A DNA stretch of 10,165 nt from Stenotrophomonas maltophilia (lineage in GTDB: Bacteria > Pseudomonadota > Gammaproteobacteria > Xanthomonadales > Xanthomonadaceae): the NCBI GenBank assembly GCA_002386405.1, contig DGIP01000131.1, positions 1 to 10,165 of the forward strand, written 5' to 3'. Every line of letters begins with the position of its first letter. The stretch's first letter is position 1. The position numbers and the translations under genes were made by a program. Under the pieces are notes generated by a model that was not told the DNA's origin, did not search any database, and worked only from the letters and a program-made list of their open reading frames with translations. Shown piece after piece: positions 6,913-10,165 of this stretch.

Positions 6913-7328
6913 GCCACGACGCGGCGACGATACGGATCGTCGCCGCGGTCATCACCGATGGCGCCCAGCGCGTGCTGATGGTGCGCAAGCACGGCTCGGC
7001 GGTATTCATCCAGCCGGGCGGCAAGCCCGAGCCCGGCGAAGCACCGCTGGCCGCGCTGGCGCGCGAGCTGGACGAAGAGCTGGGCGTGCAGCTGGACCCC
7101 GCCACGGCGGTGCCGCTGGGTGCCCATAGCGACTGGGCGGTGCACGAAACCGGCTGCCGGGTGCACGCCGACGCGTGGTGGGTGCAGGTAACCGGCACGC
7201 CGCAGGCGCGTGCCGAGATCGCCGAACTGGCCTGGGTGCCGTTGCGGCCACCGCATGGGTGCCGCTTGGCACCGCTGAGTGAAGACCATATCCTGCCGGC
7301 GGCCGCGCGCGTGATCGCGCCGGGCTGA
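6909..7328 (+). CDS. Nudix hydrolase (MutT-like)
   Basis: The GTG start overlaps the S9 peptidase stop as GTGA, so translation is probably coupled. The 139-residue protein has a complete Nudix box from Gly38 to Val60: G-x5-E (GKPEPGE) followed, after seven residues, by RELDEELGV. Arg52, Glu53, Glu56 and Glu57 are the conserved residues, the glutamates being metal ligands. Such enzymes hydrolyse nucleoside diphosphates linked to another moiety (X), using Mg or Mn, in the cytoplasm. The N-terminal strand (IRIVAAVITDG) and QPGGKPE are typical, as is the compact size of MutT/ADPRase-like members. The substrate cannot be told from sequence. Its partner upstream is an exported peptidase with no obvious metabolic tie, so the pairing may only reflect shared transcription. 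Confidence 0.93.
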   Translation: MSHDAATIRIVAAVITDGAQRVLMVRKHGSAVFIQPGGKPEPGEAPLAALARELDEELGVQLDPATAVPLGAHSDWAVHETGCRVHADAWWVQVTGTPQARAEIAELAWVPLRPPHGCRLAPLSEDHILPAAARVIAPG

Positions 7329-7355
7329 CCCCACCGCTCACTGCCAGGACACCGG

Positions 7356-7964
7356 ATGTCTTCGACCACGCCCCCGCTGCTGCCTGTTGCCAACCCGCGC
7401 CCGAAGGGCGATGGCACCCCGACTTTCCTTGCCCCGCTGGCCAAATCGGTGCTGGTGGTGTGCATCGTGTCGGCCGTATGCTGGGCCGGCGGCGCCATCG
7501 TCGCTGCCCTGCTCACCCAATCGGCATGGCTGAAGGACCTGCTGGACGGCGCCGACCTGTCCTGGATGCCGTCGTCGCTGCGCTGGTTCGGCCGGAACGC
7601 GGTGGCGGTGAACGTGGGCATGCTGGTGCTTTCGGTGGTCGGTGCGGCCGCGTGCTGGGGCATCCTGCGGCGCAACCGCTGGGCACTGTGGACCTTCATC
7701 GTGCTGCTGGTGGTTACCGCACTGCTGAACTTCGTCGGGGCGTGGGTGATCGACGAGGTGTTCCGCCAACTCATCCTGCACCTTCCGCCGCACGCGGATG
7801 CGGCCGATGCCGGGCAATTGCGCCGCGACCTGCAGATGCAGCGCGCGATCTACACCGGGCTCACCGTGCTCACCGCGCTGGCGTTCGCCGCCCTGCACGC
7901 CTGGCTGGTGGTGCGCGTGCTGCGCCCGGACGTAAGGGCCCTGTTCGCCAAAAAGGCGGCGTAG
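7356..7964 (+). CDS. Four-helix integral membrane protein of unknown function
   Basis: I do not recognise a named family. The 202-residue protein has a proline-rich cytoplasm-like N-terminus (PPLLPVANPRPKGDG) and four likely membrane helices: about 31-53, 82-104, 108-131 and 165-189. A polar loop (HADAADAGQLRRDLQ) lies between the third and fourth, and a basic tail (AKKAA) ends the chain. No enzymatic or transport motif is visible. An AGGA ribosome binding site (7346-7349) stands six bases before the ATG. Only 27 bp separate it from the Nudix stop, so it probably belongs to the same transcript as the S9 and Nudix genes. Its TAG stop codon is part of the GTAG head of a SMAG-like repeat (7961-7983). 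Confidence 0.8.
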   Translation: MSSTTPPLLPVANPRPKGDGTPTFLAPLAKSVLVVCIVSAVCWAGGAIVAALLTQSAWLKDLLDGADLSWMPSSLRWFGRNAVAVNVGMLVLSVVGAAACWGILRRNRWALWTFIVLLVVTALLNFVGAWVIDEVFRQLILHLPPHADAADAGQLRRDLQMQRAIYTGLTVLTALAFAALHAWLVVRVLRPDVRALFAKKAA

Positions 7965-7983
7965 AGCCAGGCCCTGCCTGGCT
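7961..7983 (+). repeat. SMAG-like GTAG hairpin repeat, copy C, supplying a stop codon
   Basis: GTAG (7961-7964) is followed by arm AGCCAGGC, loop CCT, and arm GCCTGGCT, a perfect 8-bp stem with a 3-nt loop. The head is shared with copies A and B but the arms differ, as expected for SMAG subfamilies. The TAG inside the head is the stop codon of the membrane-protein gene. No T-run follows, so it is not a standard terminator. Confidence 0.72.
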
Positions 7984-8011
7984 GTGCAGGCCCCGCCCGG
8001 CTGCCCTGCGG

Positions 8012-8017
8012 TAAAGT
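8012..8017 (+). promoter_or_regulatory. Possible -10 giving a leaderless hemF transcript
   Basis: TAAAGT lies six bases before the hemF ATG (8024), at the distance expected if transcription begins at the start codon itself. No Shine-Dalgarno sequence is present before hemF, which would fit a leaderless message. No -35 is evident; four of six bases match TATAAT. Confidence 0.25.
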
Positions 8018-8023
8018 ACGCGC

Positions 8024-8929
8024 ATGAACGAATTCGAGCGCGTACGCAGCTACCTGACCGACCTGCAGGACCGCATCTGCGGCGCGGTTGAAACCGCCGA
8101 CGGCCAGGCCCGCTTCAGCGAAGACCTCTGGCAGCGCGCCGAGGGCGGCGGTGGCCGTACCCGCATCCTGCGCGATGGCGCGGTGTTCGAGCAGGCCGGC
8201 ATCGGCTTCTCCGACGTTTCCGGCACCCGCCTGCCGCCCTCCGCCTCGGCCAACCGGCCGGAGCTGGCCGGGGCCTCGTGGCGCGCCACCGGGGTTTCGC
8301 TGGTGTTCCACCCGCTCAACCCGTACCTGCCCACCACCCATGCCAACGTGCGCTATTTCAGCGCCGAGCGTGATGGCGAGCAGGTGGCTTCCTGGTTTGG
8401 TGGCGGCTTCGACCTGACCCCGTTCTACCCGTTCGACGAGGACGTGCAGCAATGGCACCGGGCCGCCCACGACCTCTGCGCGCCGTTCGGCGAAGAGCGC
8501 TATGCGGCGCACAAGCGCTGGTGCGACGAGTACTTCTTCCTGCGCCACCGCAATGAAACGCGCGGCGTGGGCGGGCTGTTCTTCGACGACCTGCACGGCG
8601 ACTTCGAACGCGATTTCGATTACCTGCGCGCGGTGGGCGACGGGTTCCTGCAGGCCTACCTGCCGTTGGTGGAACGTCGCAAGCACACCCCGTATGGCGA
8701 ACGCGAGCGCGAGTTCCAGCTGTACCGGCGGGGCCGCTACGTGGAATTCAACCTGGTGTACGACCGCGGCACGCTGTTCGGGCTGCAGAGCGGCGGGCGC
8801 AGCGAAAGTATTTTGATGAGCCTGCCGCCGCGCGTGCGCTGGGAGTATGGGTTCCAGCCGGAGCCCGGCAGCGCCGAGGCGCGGCTGGGCGATTACCTGG
8901 TGCCGCGCGACTGGCTCACTCCGGGCTGA
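8024..8929 (+). CDS. hemF: Oxygen-dependent coproporphyrinogen III oxidase
   Basis: The enzyme uses oxygen to decarboxylate two propionates of coproporphyrinogen III to vinyls, giving protoporphyrinogen IX in haem synthesis, in the cytoplasm. The 301-residue length is that of E. coli HemF (299). Family signatures are intact: [48 protein letters not shown], and the C-terminal signature [22 protein letters not shown] followed by ESILMSLPP. His96, His106, His145 and His175 fall at the positions of the metal-binding histidines of E. coli HemF. Asp247 in VYDRGT is the likely counterpart of the catalytic aspartate studied in the human enzyme. The stop overlaps the end of the convergent gene by 14 bp. 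The start has no clear ribosome binding site. A 59-bp gap with a SMAG-like hairpin separates it from the membrane-protein gene, so it may have its own promoter. Confidence 0.98.
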   Translation: MNEFERVRSYLTDLQDRICGAVETADGQARFSEDLWQRAEGGGGRTRILRDGAVFEQAGIGFSDVSGTRLPPSASANRPELAGASWRATGVSLVFHPLNPYLPTTHANVRYFSAERDGEQVASWFGGGFDLTPFYPFDEDVQQWHRAAHDLCAPFGEERYAAHKRWCDEYFFLRHRNETRGVGGLFFDDLHGDFERDFDYLRAVGDGFLQAYLPLVERRKHTPYGEREREFQLYRRGRYVEFNLVYDRGTLFGLQSGGRSESILMSLPPRVRWEYGFQPEPGSAEARLGDYLVPRDWLTPG

Positions 8930-9425
8930 GTCGCGCTGCGTTGCGACGCATCAGCGCGGCATGCGCGTCCTGCAGTTCGCGCTTCTTCCTCACGTAGTGT
9001 TCGACCTCACTCCGCGCGCTGCTGATCGCACTGCATTCGTCGTCATCGAAAAGACCACCGCCACAATAGGCGCGGCCCGATGCCGAAAGGTTTGCGTGTT
9101 CCAGAAGCACTTCGTCCAGATGCCTGTAAGCGTTGTCCAGCTTGATCTGGGTGCGTTCGCGACGCTTGAGCTGCTCCTGCAGCTCGCGCTGCTGCGAATC
9201 GGGGTGCGGCCGCCGGGAGAAGCGCAGCCGCCACGCGGGCGGTTCGTTGCCCACCACCCGGGGGATTGCACGGGAAGACGGCAGCAGCCGTGGCTCGGGC
9301 GAGGGTGCGCGCGTGGCCTCCTCGTACGACGGCGGCGGATCATCATTGCGGACGCGGGACGCAGCGCCTCCCGTGTAGACGGCCACCCAGGGACGGGCGG
9401 TGGAAGCGGCAGGTTCTAGGGGCAT
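8916..9425 (-). CDS. Unrecognised protein with PPSY motif and charged helical hairpin
   Basis: I do not recognise this 169-residue protein. Residues 1-65 look disordered and proline-rich and contain PPPSYEEA (30-37), which fits the eukaryotic-type PPxY ligand pattern (Pro31, Pro32, Ser33, Tyr34). A basic stretch ([10 protein letters not shown], 65-74) follows. Residues 77-112 and 132-163 are charged, heptad-like and probably helical; the turn between them, [11 protein letters not shown], has a cysteine at each end (121 and 131) and four acidic residues. No signal peptide or membrane segment is visible. The ATG at 9425 is preferred because GGAG (9435-9438) precedes it by nine bases; in-frame alternatives are ATG 9434 and GTG 9452. 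It lies downstream of the DUF421 gene with a 93-bp gap, and its end overlaps hemF by 14 bp. It could be a secreted or protein-binding factor; this is inference only. Confidence 0.7.
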   Translation of the reverse strand: MPLEPAASTARPWVAVYTGGAASRVRNDDPPPSYEEATRAPSPEPRLLPSSRAIPRVVGNEPPAWRLRFSRRPHPDSQQRELQEQLKRRERTQIKLDNAYRHLDEVLLEHANLSASGRAYCGGGLFDDDECSAISSARSEVEHYVRKKRELQDAHAALMRRNAARLSPE

Positions 9426-9434
9426 GACAGGCAT

Positions 9435-9438
9435 CTCC
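9435..9438 (-). promoter_or_regulatory. Ribosome binding site of the PPSY-protein gene
   Basis: GGAG on the minus strand lies nine bases before the ATG at 9425. It directly abuts the ATG at 9434, which is therefore too close to use it. This decides for the 169-residue form. Confidence 0.55.
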
Positions 9439-9518
9439 GTTGCGTGGGCCACTCCAGCAGCGGCCCCTGATGCGGCCGATTGCAGCAGTGCGTGCCGCGA
9501 TGCGCTTTCACATTCCGC

Positions 9519-10013
9519 TCAACCGTTACCGTCTTCCTTGGGTTGCCTGGGCACGATGGTGATGTGGCCGTTGATTTCCAGCAGCGCCATCGACACTTCG
9601 CTGATGTGCGTGCAACCCTGCTGGCGCATGGCCGCTTCCAAGTCGGCGCGGGTGACCAGTTCGCGCTTGAGCACCGAGGCCAGCACTTGCCCGTCGCGCG
9701 CGATCAGCACCGGTTCGCCTTCCACCAGCGTCTCGACCTTGGCGCTGCGCGTGCTGAGCCAACCCACGCCGTAGTTGATGCCGATCAGCGTGGCCGCCAG
9801 CAGCAGCCCGCCACCCAGTGAGGTGTCCTTGCCCAGCAGCGCGTTCTGCACCGCATTGCCCAGCAGCACGATCAGCAGCACGTCGAACGGGGTGATCTGC
9901 CCCAGCGCGCGCTTGCCCGACAGCCGCACCATGCCCAGCACCACCGCGTACACGACCACCGCGCGCAGGATGAACTCCCACCACGGCATGGCCAGGTCGA
10001 ACAGATCGCTCAT
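9519..10013 (-). CDS. DUF421/YetF-like membrane protein
   Basis: The 164-residue protein is of the DUF421 family (YetF, YdfR, YcaP relatives), inner-membrane proteins of uncertain function. Three membrane helices occupy about 14-31, 42-61 and 68-86. The family's most conserved stretch, RLSGKRALGQITPFDVLLIVLLGNAVQNALLG, spans 30-61. A soluble cytoplasm-like domain follows (88-156) with the usual VEGEPVLIARDGQV, ADLEAAMRQQGCTHISEVSMALLEINGHITI pattern. The ATG at 10013 gives MSDLFDLAMPWWEF; the frame extends 24 codons further to a TTG but that part looks unrelated to the family. No strong Shine-Dalgarno sequence is seen. TATGCT on the minus strand (10043-10048) could be a -10 element. The PPSY-protein gene lies 93 bp downstream on the same strand. 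Confidence 0.88.
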   Translation of the reverse strand: MSDLFDLAMPWWEFILRAVVVYAVVLGMVRLSGKRALGQITPFDVLLIVLLGNAVQNALLGKDTSLGGGLLLAATLIGINYGVGWLSTRSAKVETLVEGEPVLIARDGQVLASVLKRELVTRADLEAAMRQQGCTHISEVSMALLEINGHITIVPRQPKEDGNG

Positions 10014-10061
10014 GCGAACCCCGCAGAAGAGAGAGTGCCTGAAGCATACGGGTACCCCGAA

Positions 10062-10131
10062 GAGAACGGCAGGAGCCGTTCTCAACGTCGCGTAGCGACG
10101 GCCCGGAGGGTGGCCGGCAGGATGCTGGCCA
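10062..10131 (-). other. Three consecutive hairpins in the leader upstream of the DUF421 gene
   Basis: Three inverted repeats follow one another: 10062-10083 (arm GAGAACGGC, loop of four, arm GCCGTTCTC; perfect 9-bp stem), 10086-10100 (CGTCGC, loop GTA, GCGACG; perfect 6-bp stem), and 10111-10131 (TGGCCGGCA, loop GGA, TGCTGGCCA; 9-bp stem with one G-T pair). None is followed by a T-run on the minus strand. They may be a structured 5' leader, a degenerate REP cluster or protein sites; I cannot tell which. Confidence 0.5.
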
Positions 10132-10150
10132 TAACGTTGGCCGGACTCCT

Positions 10151-10165
10151 TAAAATAAAAAGCCC
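10151..10165 (-). terminator. Right half of a Rho-independent terminator cut by the window edge
   Basis: On the minus strand the window opens with GGGC followed by TTTTTATTTTA, the 3' stem end and T-tract of an intrinsic terminator whose 5' stem would lie outside. It implies that a minus-strand gene ends just beyond the right edge and that the DUF421 gene starts a new transcript. Confidence 0.4.

Noticed and set aside
10014..10085. A 24-residue N-terminal extension of the DUF421 protein from a TTG at 10085
   Set aside because: It crosses a perfect hairpin and is unlike the family; the ATG at 10013 gives the normal N-terminus.

Overview
The window looks like chromosomal DNA from a Stenotrophomonas-type gammaproteobacterium (Xanthomonadaceae). 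It is very GC-rich with a strong third-position G/C bias. It carries a XanB2-type chorismatase next to an aryl-polyene/xanthomonadin-type chain-length factor. It also holds three short GTAG-headed hairpin repeats of the kind described as SMAG elements in S. maltophilia. There are no phage, plasmid, IS, CRISPR, rRNA or tRNA signals. Nearly all of it is ordinary core-type gene content.

Layout from left to right. (1) 1-1883: a divergent pair. On the minus strand is a beta-ketoacyl-synthase-like chain-length factor that runs off the left edge and seems to lose its frame near 80-83. On the plus strand is a chorismatase that should make 3- and 4-hydroxybenzoate from chorismate. 3-HBA primes pigment synthesis; 4-HBA feeds ubiquinone. 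(2) 1889-1951: two SMAG-like hairpins in inverted orientation between convergent genes. (3) 1959-4371, minus strand: cydA-cydB, a bd-type quinol oxidase of the short-Q-loop (CIO-like) class, with a TTG start for cydA set by a strong ribosome binding site. (4) 4546-8929, plus strand: exported S9 peptidase, Nudix hydrolase (coupled through a GTGA overlap), four-helix membrane protein, a third SMAG-like hairpin, and hemF (oxygen-dependent coproporphyrinogen oxidase). (5) 8916-10013, minus strand: an unrecognised 169-residue protein with a PPSY motif and a charged helical hairpin, and upstream of it a DUF421/YetF membrane protein. (6) 10014-10165: a non-coding leader with three consecutive hairpins, then the half-terminator of a gene beyond the right edge.

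The genes that work together are mostly respiratory. The chorismatase can supply the ubiquinone head group, CydAB oxidises quinol with oxygen, and HemF makes the haem precursor such oxidases need. This link is inferred from gene content; only the cydAB pair and the S9-Nudix-membrane run look like real operons. The most novel-looking gene is the PPSY protein at 8916-9425. The most informative non-coding signals are the SMAG pair with compensatory stem changes and the hairpin-rich leader at the right edge.
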